Position numbers and translations under genes: made by a program
Assembly (NCBI GenBank): GCA_963696525.1
Contig: CAVOKO010000012.1
Location: 372,001-436,000, forward strand
Source of the DNA: CAWBRT01 sp963696525
Lineage (GTDB): Bacteria; Acidobacteriota; Terriglobia; Terriglobales; Acidobacteriaceae
Reading direction: 5' to 3'
DNA length: 64,000 nucleotides
The notes under the pieces: generated by a model
The model's database searches: none
What the model was told of the DNA's origin: nothing
What the model saw: the letters and a program-made list of their open reading frames with translations, nothing else
Shown here: piece by piece, positions 9,473 through 17,836 of the stretch
How positions within the stretch are numbered: position 1 is the stretch's first letter
Layout of the letters: each line of letters opens with the position of its first letter

Positions 9473-9733
9473 TTGGCAGCAATGGAAGAAACGGGACGAC
9501 CACAGGCTTCATCATCTCAATCCGGCCCTGGTGCGACCCGCGTTGTGGAATACGTCCGCATGTCGACCGAGCACCAACAGTACTCTACTGAGAACCAACG
9601 GAAAGTCATTCAGCAATATGCCGAGAGCCGAGGCATGACCATCGTGCAAACCTACACAGATGCGGGCAAGAGCGGCCTTCGAATTGACGGTCGAGATGCC
9701 CTGAAAGAGTTGATCCGTGATGTGGAGAACGGC
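9473..9733 (+). pseudogene. N-terminal fragment of a large serine recombinase
   Basis: The frame reads VVEYVRMSTEHQQYSTENQ, then AESRGMTIVQTYTDAGKSG and RDALKELIRDVENG. This is the start of a resolvase/invertase catalytic domain, with the nucleophile Ser in VRMSTEHQ. Homology stops abruptly after residue 87. The usual continuation (VYDVSRWGRF-type motif, recombinase domain and zinc ribbon, several hundred residues) is missing. What follows is antisense to a helicase fragment. The piece is therefore a deletion remnant, and with the zinc-ribbon gene upstream it marks a dead mobile module. Confidence 0.8.
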
Positions 9734-9784
9734 CACCCGCCGGATGGCGCGTATCGTCAAGGCTCTCTGCCGCTGGGAACTCTC

Positions 9785-10130
9785 CCTCATCGGGAAACGC
9801 ATCTCCTGGATGGTCCAGGAGATGAGCCACAACGGGGCTTCGTTTCAGATCTTGCGTCCTGTCCACGAGATCTTTCCACATCAGGTACTTGGCGAATGAG
9901 AATAGTCCCAGCCAAACATCCTCTTGCACCTCCCATCGCGCAATGTCCCTTACCGCCCGCCGAAACCGTTGCCACACAAGATTCACGTTGATTCCGGAAT
10001 CATCGGCTGGCAGTGGGTCAACCCCTCGGACATCAAGCTCAAAGTCCTGTCTCAACATTTCCAGCAGGCTTGAATTGATTCGAGCCTCGTTCGCATCGAC
10101 CAATCCGGCCTCGACTTGACCCTTGCCGGG
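9785..10130 (-). pseudogene. Internal fragment of DUF4011-type superfamily 1 helicase
   Basis: The minus strand reads RINSSLLEMLRQDFELDV, then PLPADDSGINVNLVWQRFRRAVRD, then WEVQEDVWLGLFSFAKYLMWKDL and SPVVAHLLDHP. That order is typical of the region before the helicase motifs in very large DUF4011/DUF3320 helicases linked to restriction and defence islands. Walker A and everything downstream are absent. The fragment begins directly after the TAA of the DUF302 gene, in the same frame, and ends where the recombinase fragment's homology ends (about 9785). Both neighbours are cut at this point, so it is a recombination scar. Confidence 0.7.
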
Positions 10131-10544
10131 TTAGGCGGCTTCAGTTGAAACCTCTGCGGCCCTGCCCGCCAGCGTTTCAACAACCGCTATGTTTGCGAGC
10201 AATTCCTGCGGAACATCATGCCGATCTTTCAGGTATTCCGGGCTGTTATACGAGATCCAAACGCTCCCATCCTCATCTTCCGCGACCAAAATCTTCAAGG
10301 GAAGGTCAATGGCAATGCTCGGAGCTGCGAGCATTAGTGGCGTTCCTGCTTTCGGATTGCCGAAGATCAACAGCTTCGTCGGCGGCATCATCATCCCGAC
10401 CTTCCTCGCTTCTCCGCTATGGTCGATGACGGCAAACAGCATCACTCCTTTGGATTGGAGGATATTCTGGATTCTGTCCACTGTTTGTTCGACCGAATGG
10501 TTGCTCCGGATTTCGGCTATTCCTTTGTTTGCTGCCGTTCCCAT
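10131..10544 (-). CDS. DUF302 domain protein
   Basis: 137 residues from ATG 10544; an upstream in-frame start at 10592 gives an unconvincing basic leader. The DUF302 hallmarks are visible: SVEQTVDRIQNILQSKGVMLFAVIDHSGEA near the N-terminus, the KLLIFGNPKAGTPLM core, and IAIDLPLKILVAEDEDGSVWISYN. Function in this family is unknown; members are small soluble proteins often found near stress or metal genes. It looks intact. Confidence 0.85.
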   Translation of the reverse strand: MGTAANKGIAEIRSNHSVEQTVDRIQNILQSKGVMLFAVIDHSGEARKVGMMMPPTKLLIFGNPKAGTPLMLAAPSIAIDLPLKILVAEDEDGSVWISYNSPEYLKDRHDVPQELLANIAVVETLAGRAAEVSTEAA

Positions 10545-10592
10545 GTGTCTAACCTCACTTCTTTCGTCATGAATGCTGGGTGTGGGTCGCAC

Positions 10593-10789
10593 GTAAATCA
10601 GGTAGAGTCCGCGCCTTTCCGCCGGAGGCGAACACGGTCAAGCTACTACAGCGAACTACGGGAAGAGCTTCTCAAAAGCTGAGTCTGTCAGCCATCTCTC
10701 CTCCTTTGACGTTGCGAAGCCTGATGCCCACGCGGACCGCTCCAACCGCTGGCGTCCGCCGCGGCGGAGCCGTCGCACGTTAGGGATTG
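10593..10789. other. Short intergenic stretch
   Basis: About 200 bases between two minus-strand genes. No gene, hairpin terminator or repeat stood out. Confidence 0.4.
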
Positions 10790-12281
10790 TCACTCTCCAG
10801 CCACTTCTTGCCGCATGACCTGCACCTGCACCGGGGCGCCAAGCTTCGTGCCGCTCGCTTGCACGATCACCAGATAGCGGCGCTCTGCTTTCACGTCGGT
10901 CTGCACGAGCTGCCGGATCGGACCGATCGCATTGACGATCGCCGCGCCGGCCGGGTTCGTCATGAAGCGTTGCAGCGGCTGCAGCGGGCCGGAGCCATCC
11001 GGGTTCTCGGCGAGAGCCAGCACGTAAGACTGCTTCGGCTGCAATCCGGACACTGCGGCTTCCAGCACCTGGATCAGTCCTTGATCGAACAGAGAGACGC
11101 TGGTGGGCGCATTGCCCGTCTCCGTGGGTGAAGCGGCGAGCGCAAGATGCGCGACCTGGCCCGCGACGCCGAGCGGTTGCAGGCCCTGCGTGCCGGGACC
11201 CGATGGCACCGCATCGGGCACATAGGTGAGAGCTTGCGGCGCCTGGCCGATCGGAACCGTCGCGATCACCTTGTTGGTGAGCGTATCGATGGTGGTGACG
11301 CCATCACCGTTCTCGAGCCCAACATAGACGCGGCTGCCATCACCAGACGGCCAGATCCCGTGCGGCAGCGCGCCGACCGGGATCGTCGCGACCTGAGAGA
11401 AATCGCCGGTCCGGAACACTTTCACCTCGTTCAGCCCGCCGATGGTCACATAGGCGAAAGTGCCGTTCGCATTGTGAACGATATTGACGTGGTTGGTGAT
11501 TGGGCCGGTATCGAGCACCTTGAGGACGGTGAAGGGAGGTTTGGCGTCGAACACCTCAGTCTTGCCGCTGTCTTTCAGGGTGAACCAGACCTGGGTGCCG
11601 TCCGGCGTAACCGCGATGTTGGGGCAGAACGGGCTCGCCTGTTCGACCCGAGCGACGATGCTGTGCGTCGCCACTGAGACCACATCCGTCTCCGGGTTGA
11701 ACGAGGAACAGACGTAGCCGTACTTGCCGTCCGGCGAGAAGATCTGCATGCCAGGGCCGGCTGGCGTGGTAATGCGGGCCTTTTCCTTGAAGGTCTTGCC
11801 GTCGAGGACATCGACATAGTTCTCGCCGCGGACCGTCACCCAGACCTCCTTGCCGTCAGGGGTGAAGAAAGCCTCGTGCGGGGAGCGGCCGACATAAGTG
11901 ATATGCTTCACCTCGTTTGTCGCGGTGTCGATGAAGGCGACCGAGTTCGACCCGATCGAGACGACGGCGATTGTTCGGTGGTCAGGCGAGAACCCCATGC
12001 CATGAACCAGGACCTGCCCTTTATAAAGCGGACTGAAATTATTCGGCGCGGGATCACCGAGGCGGATGACGCCGAGCAACGTGTTGCTGGATCGGATCGA
12101 CCACGGAGACCGTGTTGGAGAACTGATCCCCTGTGTAGACGCGATCACGGGAGCTGATCGGTATGTCGGGCGCGGCGGCGCCGTAGGGTGCCTGCCCGGC
12201 GAACGCCGGCGACAGCCCACCAAGTGCGGTGCCCGCGGCAAGCGCGGCGGTGAAGAAAGCGTATTTCCAAGCGTGTTTCAT
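10790..12281 (-). CDS. Exported YVTN-type beta-propeller protein, one frameshift
   Basis: The N-terminus from ATG 12281 is a signal peptide (MKHAWKYAFFTAALAAGTAL...SPAFA), then RVYTGDQFSNTVSVVDP. The frame then slips by one base near 12092 and continues as SSNTLLGVIRLGDPAPNN. The rest shows repeated beta-propeller blades (VAFIDTATNEV, HEAFFTPDGKEVWVTVRGENYVDVLDG, GDGVTTIDTLTNKVIATVPIGQAPQALTYVPD). Total length would be about 495 residues. Such proteins are periplasmic or surface scaffolds. Because both sides join perfectly after one base change, this may be a sequencing error or recent mutation. The C-terminal 110 residues after the propeller are unassigned. Confidence 0.82.
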
Positions 12282-12393
12282 GTCTATTGATCTCCTGTTT
12301 CGTATTTGCTGGGGTTTGGAAACATCTGCATCGCCTCTTCAATCTTCATGGGACCTTTTGTGCTCCCATAGGGCTCTGCGCTTGCTGTCCGGC

Positions 12394-13155
12394 TCACGGC
12401 TGGTGTGTCAGATTCGTGGGCGACGAGACTGACGGCGGCAACGGTTCACCCACGGCAAGGCGCATCAGGGAAATCTGCTGGATCTGATCGACGATGATCT
12501 CCTGGGCGATACGCCTCAATTGCGCTTCGTGGCCATAGCGCAACTCCGCTTGGGCCATGTCGATTGCACCTTGGTGGTGCGGCACCATCATCGCGACGAA
12601 GTCGCCGTCGATATCGCCGGTTGGCTTAATCGTCATGTCATTCATCATCTTCGCCATGGCGGCGTTGTTCTCCGCCAGGAAGGGCTCCTCCCTCTTGAGA
12701 GACGAGGGAATGTGGCCCGTCGGTCTGGGCGGGGAGGACCCAGGCGCCACAACGGCGCCCGCCGAGCTTGCCGCAAGCGTTGCATCCGACGGCGTCAACT
12801 TCTCGCCCAAAGCGGCGCGCATCGCCGCGATCTCCTGGAGCTGCTCGACGACGATGTCCTGGGTGATGCGGAGAAGTTGCTCGTTATGGCCGTAGCGAAG
12901 CTCCGCTTCGGCCATGTCGATAGCGCCTTGATGATGCGGCACCATCATCGCTACGAAGTCGTGATCGATATCGCCGCTCGGCTCGATCGTCATGCCATTC
13001 ATCATCTTCGTCATCGCGACGTCGTTCTCTTTCAGGAACGGGGCTTCGGCGACAGTCCTGTCCTGGGTCACAGCGCCCGGTGGCCCGGCGGCGGGAGGAA
13101 GCCGCGAGAGATCCTGGGCCGAAGCAAGAGACACAGAACCGATGGCGAACGCCAC
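12394..13155 (-). CDS. Exported protein with two DUF305 domains
   Basis: 253 residues from a GTG at 13155; no ATG is available before the upstream stop. An N-terminal hydrophobic segment ends ASA-Q, a plausible signal cleavage. Two copies of the DUF305 (ferritin-like helical) domain follow, each with GDID-DFVAMMVPHHQGAIDMA and ELRYGH, about 115 residues apart and very similar in DNA and protein, so a recent internal duplication is likely. DUF305 proteins are often near copper and heavy-metal genes; the His/Met-rich MMVPHHQ motif could bind metal. Upstream codons run directly into a protoglobin fragment, so the original start may have been lost or replaced. Confidence 0.82.
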   Translation of the reverse strand: MAFAIGSVSLASAQDLSRLPPAAGPPGAVTQDRTVAEAPFLKENDVAMTKMMNGMTIEPSGDIDHDFVAMMVPHHQGAIDMAEAELRYGHNEQLLRITQDIVVEQLQEIAAMRAALGEKLTPSDATLAASSAGAVVAPGSSPPRPTGHIPSSLKREEPFLAENNAAMAKMMNDMTIKPTGDIDGDFVAMMVPHHQGAIDMAQAELRYGHEAQLRRIAQEIIVDQIQQISLMRLAVGEPLPPSVSSPTNLTHQP

Positions 13156-13189
13156 GGCGATTACGAGTAGACGCGATCGAACGCCGCGC

Positions 13190-13483
13190 CAATGCTCGAA
13201 CGATTTGCTTGGTCTGGTCGGTCAGGACCTCACCCGCGAGCCGCAGGTAGCGCTCGGCTTCCTTGGTGAAACCCGCGCTAATCTTCAGATCATCAAATTC
13301 CCGCATCGAGATGGGCGACTCGGCAACCTCGGGCGCTCCGTACGAATACCCTAGAATATGTTGGGTGACTTTGTTCACGGTATGCTCCCGCAGCTGCTCG
13401 TCCCCTCCAGGGCGAGCAGCTCGAACGGACCTCCCGTGCCGCTTCTCCAACTTGTGATGGCAGATATCATCAAGTTGCTTCAC
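13190..13483 (-). pseudogene. N-terminal fragment of a protoglobin-like protein
   Basis: From ATG 13483 the minus strand encodes about 95 residues. VTQHILGYSYGAPEVAESPISMREFDDLK, then EAERYLRLAGEVLTDQTKQIV, has the layout of a protoglobin N-terminus (I-GY-YG, SP-S-EF, RYLR-A-EVL-DQ). The next expected words, EHWRGV, are present one frame over, after which the globin ends and the frame flows into the DUF305 signal peptide. The haem pocket with the proximal His is therefore missing. This looks like a truncated gene joined to its neighbour by deletion. Confidence 0.65.
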
Positions 13484-14229
13484 TGAATTGCGGCAGCCCT
13501 AGAAGCACCAACAGCAAGTGATTCCATAGGTGCCCCTTGAGTTGCTCAGCACACCGTGCTCTGCATAAACAAGGTGGCGGATACCGTGGGCACTTGTCTG
13601 TTTTGCCTCGGCGTAGTGTCCTGGCGGGGATCAACCCGGACCCGCTGCCGTGAGTCATAAGCCGGCCGCGAGAAGCTCGGTTTTCGGGACCGCGTCGGCG
13701 GGTTCGCTTTAATGCAAACTCCGTGCTGGAAGGACTGAGACTCGTCGGGTTTGGTTTGCTATCACAGCTCAAACGACGAGTAGAGCGACCTTACTATGAT
13801 CCCGCCACGGCTGTGGATTGTGGCAAGCAACCTGACAGGCGAGAAAGGATTAGTCCCTGCAAGTCGGCAAGGCACCAGCAATCAGTAAGAACGTGAAATT
13901 CCCGAATGAATGGTTCCATCGGCGTTTCTCGGTACTGATCCAGCACGCGACCCACGCTGCTCGCTGCCGTCCGATTCGGTGAGCCAAACCCAGTAAGAGG
14001 CTTGGCTTCCCAGAACCCCACTTCTTGGGAAGTGACCCACAAGCGGGGACGCCCAAGCCAATTTCACCCATCTACTTTCCCTTCAGCCAGTGCAGGATTC
14101 ATCTGCATCATGTGTCAGATCGAGGAAGCGAGGAGAAATCCCTGAGACACCGTCCATGCTGTTGGAAAGCAGGTTTGAGAAGATCTGCTGGATCTCGCCT
14201 CCACCTTCGACTGAAGCTTAATCCCTATC
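13484..14229. other. Intergenic stretch, no gene recognised
   Basis: About 750 bases. Minus-strand frames at 13470-13772 and 13850-14071 are open but rich in Arg, Gly, Ser and Trp in a way that suggests out-of-frame GC-rich DNA. I see no tRNA, terminator or known repeat. It separates the scar region from the urea transporter operon. Confidence 0.4.
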
Positions 14230-14341
14230 CGTGTAGCGTCGTGACCGCCGCGTTGACCTTTTTTACGTTTCGGCCCGTAGTTGTGACTTCAACACCCTCC
14301 TCTGCCAGCATTTCAGCGACAGCGAGACCGATTCCTCCGCT
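14230..14341 (-). pseudogene. Fragment of a short-chain dehydrogenase N-terminus
   Basis: Directly after the TGA of urtE, in the same frame, the minus strand reads SGGIGLAVAEMLAEEG followed by VEVTTTGRN and ends at a stop after about 37 residues. GGIG-A-A--LA-EGA-V---GR is the cofactor-binding start of short-chain dehydrogenases. The start codon, the first strand and all catalytic parts (Asn, Ser, Tyr, Lys) are missing. It is a leftover of a recombination event that ends precisely at the 3' end of urtE. Confidence 0.65.
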
Positions 14342-15049
14342 TCAAAGGTTTAGCAGATGCAAAACCGAACCGGGGCTGCGATCGCTTGTGCTGCCTTGAT
14401 CCGCCACGCCCCCGCGCTGCAACACATAGAAGCGAGTCGCGATTGACCACACGAAATCGAGGAATTGCTCAACCAGGAGAATGGAAATCTTCAGGTCCTT
14501 CTGAATTGCCTTGATTGCACCGTCGATTTGCTGAACGATAGAGGGCTGAATACCCTCCGTTGGTTCGTCGAGGATCAGCAGCTTCGGGCGTGTTACCAGC
14601 GCCCTGGCGATTGCCAGTTGTTGCTGCTCGCCTCCGCTAAGGACACCGCCCTTGCGCTGGCGCAATCGCGCCACCGTCGGAAACAGATCATAAATATGTT
14701 CCGGAATCGAGCGGAGCCCACCATTCCCGCGGCCGGCAAGGGCCGAGAGCCCCACACGGAGATTTTCTTCCACGGTGAGATGGGGAAAAATTCCGCGTCC
14801 CTGGGGAACATAGCCGATGCCTCGGCGCGCGCGTTCGAAGGCTGATTCCCCGGTAATATCGTCGCCCTCGAAGAAGATCTTGCCCCCGGACTCCGGATGC
14901 AGGGCCACGATTGTCCGCAGCAGCGTGGTCTTACCAGCTCCATTCCTGCCCAGCAGCGTGACCGTTTCGCCCGGGCCCACGCTCAGGTCGATGCCATAAA
15001 GGACAGGGCTCATGCCGTATGCCGCCGAAAGGCCCTCAAGTTTGAGCAT
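14342..15049 (-). CDS. urtE: Urea ABC transporter ATP-binding protein UrtE
   Basis: 235 residues from ATG 15049 (MLKLEGLSAAYG). All ABC ATPase motifs are present: Walker A GRNGAGKTTL, Q-loop region YVPQGRGIFPHLTVEENL, signature LSGGEQQQLAIARAL and Walker B LLILDEPTEGIQPSIVQQI. The DEPTEGIQPSIV wording and the YGMSPVLYGID start are characteristic of UrtE within the branched-chain amino-acid/urea transporter family. It overlaps the end of urtD by 14 bases, so the two are translationally coupled. The last residues (SVLHLLNL) fit the normal family end. Confidence 0.93.
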   Translation of the reverse strand: MLKLEGLSAAYGMSPVLYGIDLSVGPGETVTLLGRNGAGKTTLLRTIVALHPESGGKIFFEGDDITGESAFERARRGIGYVPQGRGIFPHLTVEENLRVGLSALAGRGNGGLRSIPEHIYDLFPTVARLRQRKGGVLSGGEQQQLAIARALVTRPKLLILDEPTEGIQPSIVQQIDGAIKAIQKDLKISILLVEQFLDFVWSIATRFYVLQRGGVADQGSTSDRSPGSVLHLLNL

Positions 15050-15800
15050 GCCCACCCTCCTGCGGTCTCCCGAGGTACACGGCGGCAACCTGTGAATCAT
15101 TCCGGATCTCTTCCAGTGTGCCTTCCCTGAGCAGCCGACCGGTGTGCAGGACGGTGACCGGCGCGTCTAACTGGGCGATGAACGCCATGTCATGATCGAT
15201 CACCAGCAAGCTATGCCACTCCGTTAGTCGGCGGATCAGTTCCGCTGTTTGGGTAGCTTCCGCCTGCGACATCCCGGCGGCCGGCTCATCGAGGAGGAGC
15301 AAGTCGGCATCAGAGACGACGACCATGCCGATCTCCAGCCACTGCTTCTGGCCATGCGACAAGCGCGCCGCCGAGGAATTCCGCTTTTCTTCCAGTCCGA
15401 CCAGGTGCAGGACCTCTTCAGCACGGGTACGCGCCTGCCGGCCGTAATCGTAGGTGAGCGTTGCCCACCAGTCGCGATTTCGTCGCGCGGCCAGTGCCAG
15501 GCTCTCGAACACCGTGAGGTTCTCCATAATGCCCGGAGCCTGGAATTTGCGACAGATTCCCCGGCGGACGATCTGGTATTCGGCAAGCTGGGTTATGTCG
15601 CGGCCTTTGAAAATGACCCGTCCACTCGTCGGCCGTACCCGCCCGATGATTGCGTCGAGCAACGTTGATTTTCCCGCGCCGTTGGGACCGATCAGCACCC
15701 GCAGCTGCCGCGGCATGATTTCCAGGTTCATGCCGTCGAGTGCCTTGAAGCCTTCGAACGAAACCGTCAGATCCTCGGCGCGCAGCAGGGGTTCACTCAT
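15036..15800 (-). CDS. urtD: Urea ABC transporter ATP-binding protein UrtD
   Basis: 254 residues. Walker A is IGPNGAGKSTLLDAI, the Q-loop region CRKFQAPGIMENLTVFESL, the signature ARLSHGQKQWLEIGMVV (LSHGQKQWLEI is the UrtD version of the ABC signature), Walker B LLLLDEPAAGMSQAEA, followed by the switch His in VIDHDMAFI. It forms the ATPase pair with UrtE on the cytoplasmic face of UrtB-UrtC. The start overlaps the urtC stop by 4 bases (ATGA), typical of this operon. Confidence 0.94.
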   Translation of the reverse strand: MSEPLLRAEDLTVSFEGFKALDGMNLEIMPRQLRVLIGPNGAGKSTLLDAIIGRVRPTSGRVIFKGRDITQLAEYQIVRRGICRKFQAPGIMENLTVFESLALAARRNRDWWATLTYDYGRQARTRAEEVLHLVGLEEKRNSSAARLSHGQKQWLEIGMVVVSDADLLLLDEPAAGMSQAEATQTAELIRRLTEWHSLLVIDHDMAFIAQLDAPVTVLHTGRLLREGTLEEIRNDSQVAAVYLGRPQEGGHAQT

Positions 15801-16912
15801 TCCGTACCTCGCATCTTCAAGCCATGTTCCGGAACAACGGCTGTCGTCGACCCATCGACACCCTTAGGGTTGGAGGACGAGCGCGAACCTCTCTTGCGAA
15901 GCATCGATACTCCCATATCCTTGATTCCGGCGAGACCCTGCGGCAGTACCAGCACCACCAGCACAAAGAGGCCACCCATCACGATGAGCCACAAGTTCGG
16001 CATCTCGCTGCTGATCCAATCTTTTCCGAAATTCACCAGCAGCGTGCCGGCAACCGCACCCAGCAAGCTCTTGCGCCCTCCGACCGCAACCCAGACCACC
16101 ATCTCGATGGAAGGCACTACGCCGATCATTGCCGGCGAGATCACACCGACGTGCAAAGCGAACAGCGCGCCGGAGATGCCGGCGAAAGCTCCACCAATCG
16201 CAAAGACCACGACCTTGTATGAAGCCGTGTTATAGCCCAAAAATCGCATGCGGTTTTCGCTACCGCGAATGGCATTCAGGATCTTCCCAAAATTCGTGCC
16301 CACCAGCCATTGGCTGAATGCGAATGCGGACGTCAGCACCGCGAGCGTGATCCAGTACAGCGCCCTCTGGATGGGTGTATCGTTCAATTGAAATCCCAAC
16401 AGAGTGCCGAAATCCGTGAGGCCGTTAAATCCTCCGGTGTACGGCTGCTGACTGATCAGAAGCGTCGTGAACGCCAGTGCCAGGGCCTGTGTGATCAACG
16501 CGAAGTACACGCCGCCAACCCTGCGATGAAAGACCAGCCACGCCAGTCCTGCCGCGGCCAGAGTTGGCAACACCACGACAGCAGCCAAGGCAATGCCCGG
16601 GTGGTAGAAGATATTCCACCACCAGGGCAGATGGTCCATGCCGGTCCATACCATGAAATCCGGCAGTTCGTCCGTGCCGAGGGTGATCAGTTTCAGGTGC
16701 ATAGCCAGCGCGTACGCCCCCAACCCGAAGAAGACCCCTTGGCCTAAGCTGAGAATCCCGCCCCATCCCCAGACCAACGTGAGGCCCAGCGCCAGAATCG
16801 ACAAGGCGAAGAACCGGCCCAGGAGCGAAAGGCGATACGGGGAAAGAAAATAGGGCGCTGCCGCCAGAAACAGGAGCAACATCCCGTAAGCTAGGTTTCT
16901 TGCAACCCGCAA
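15797..16912 (-). CDS. urtC: Urea ABC transporter permease UrtC
   Basis: About 371 residues from a TTG at 16912 that follows the urtB stop by one base; an in-frame frame extends further upstream inside urtB, and an internal ATG (GMLLLFL) is the other option. The protein is strongly hydrophobic with about nine to ten membrane segments. It carries the family hallmarks LGLTLVWGWGGILSLGQGVFFGLGAYALAMHL near the N-terminus, and GFNGLTDF and SENRMRFLGYNTASYKV in the central loop contacting the ATPases. It is one of two permeases of the Urt urea uptake system. Confidence 0.92.
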   Translation of the reverse strand: MRVARNLAYGMLLLFLAAAPYFLSPYRLSLLGRFFALSILALGLTLVWGWGGILSLGQGVFFGLGAYALAMHLKLITLGTDELPDFMVWTGMDHLPWWWNIFYHPGIALAAVVVLPTLAAAGLAWLVFHRRVGGVYFALITQALALAFTTLLISQQPYTGGFNGLTDFGTLLGFQLNDTPIQRALYWITLAVLTSAFAFSQWLVGTNFGKILNAIRGSENRMRFLGYNTASYKVVVFAIGGAFAGISGALFALHVGVISPAMIGVVPSIEMVVWVAVGGRKSLLGAVAGTLLVNFGKDWISSEMPNLWLIVMGGLFVLVVLVLPQGLAGIKDMGVSMLRKRGSRSSSNPKGVDGSTTAVVPEHGLKMRGTE

Positions 16913-16913
16913 C

Positions 16914-17807
16914 TCAGCTCTCCTCCAGCGCGCGGCTCCGCATGTAGATAATGCCTTTGGGCCGAAATTGGATGAATAGCACAACCATGACTAGCAACAT
17001 CACATCGGCAACACTCACACTGGTGAAAATCTGCACGGAGGAGGAAAAAAGCCCCACCAGTACCGCCGCCAACACGGTTCCCAGCAGACTTCCAAGTCCA
17101 CCGACGATCACCACCAGAAAAGCGTAGACGATATAGCTGGAGCCGATTGTCGGGGTGACCGGCGCGATCAGCGCCAAGGCCGATCCGGCCAGTCCCGCGA
17201 TGCCGGAGCCCAAAGCGAACACCGCCAAATCTACACGAGCGGTGTTGACGCCATGCGCCTCCGCCATCTCGCGGTTCTGGTGAACTGCGCGCAGCAGCAG
17301 TCCCCAGGGCGACCGCGCAATAAACAGCGCCATCAACCCGAGAACCAGCAGCGCCAAGCCGATGATGAACAGCCGCACGTGGGGCATGTCTACGCCACCT
17401 ACCGTGGTTGAACCGCTGAGCCACGAGGGCGCCGTGACCTCCACTCCGATGGCCCCAAACAGGCTTCGCGCCCCCTGCTGCAGAATCAGGCTGGCGCCCC
17501 ACGTGGCGAGCAAAGTATCAAGCGGCCTGCCGTAGAGTCGACGGATCACCGTAAGCTCCAGGAGGCCGCCAAGAAGCGCCGCTCCGAGAAACGCCGCGAC
17601 CAGCGCGCACGGCAGCAATGCTCAACCATGCACCACCCGGCTAACCATGAAGGAGATATAACCCCCTGCCATGAGCATCTCGCCGTGAGCCATATTAATG
17701 ACGTTCATCACGCCGAAGCTCAAGGCAAGCCCCAAAGCCGCCAGGAGGAGAATCGATGCAAGGCTAATACCGTTGAACAACTGGCCAGCAATTACCGCTT
17801 GATCCAT
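16914..17807 (-). pseudogene. urtB: Urea ABC transporter permease UrtB with internal TGA stop
   Basis: The minus strand from ATG 17807 encodes MDQAVIAGQLFNGIS, then LLLAALGLALSFGVMNVINMAHGEMLMAGGY, the UrtB start. Codon 62 is TGA (17622-17624). Reading continues in the same frame with ALLPCALVAAFLGAALLGGLLE, the RLYGRPLDTLLATWGASLILQQ motif and GVEVTAPSWLSG to the normal end, about 297 codons in all. One base change (TGG Trp or CGA Arg to TGA) explains it; no frameshift is involved. UrtB and UrtC form the membrane channel, so a real stop would disable uptake unless translation restarts or reads through. All other urt genes are intact, which makes either a very recent mutation or a base error likely. 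Confidence 0.88.
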
Positions 17808-17836
17808 AAGGTCAAGTCTCTTTTCGTTTCAGCTCC

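Noticed and set aside
13794..14071. Two overlapping minus-strand frames with a Gly/Lys/Ser-rich P-loop-like GSGKPS
   Set aside because: No surrounding Walker fold and no family match; GSGKPS lacks the required context.
17615..17660. UGA in urtB as a selenocysteine codon, since selB is present
   Set aside because: UrtB has no redox centre, no convincing SECIS hairpin was found just after the TGA, and a Trp or Arg fits better.
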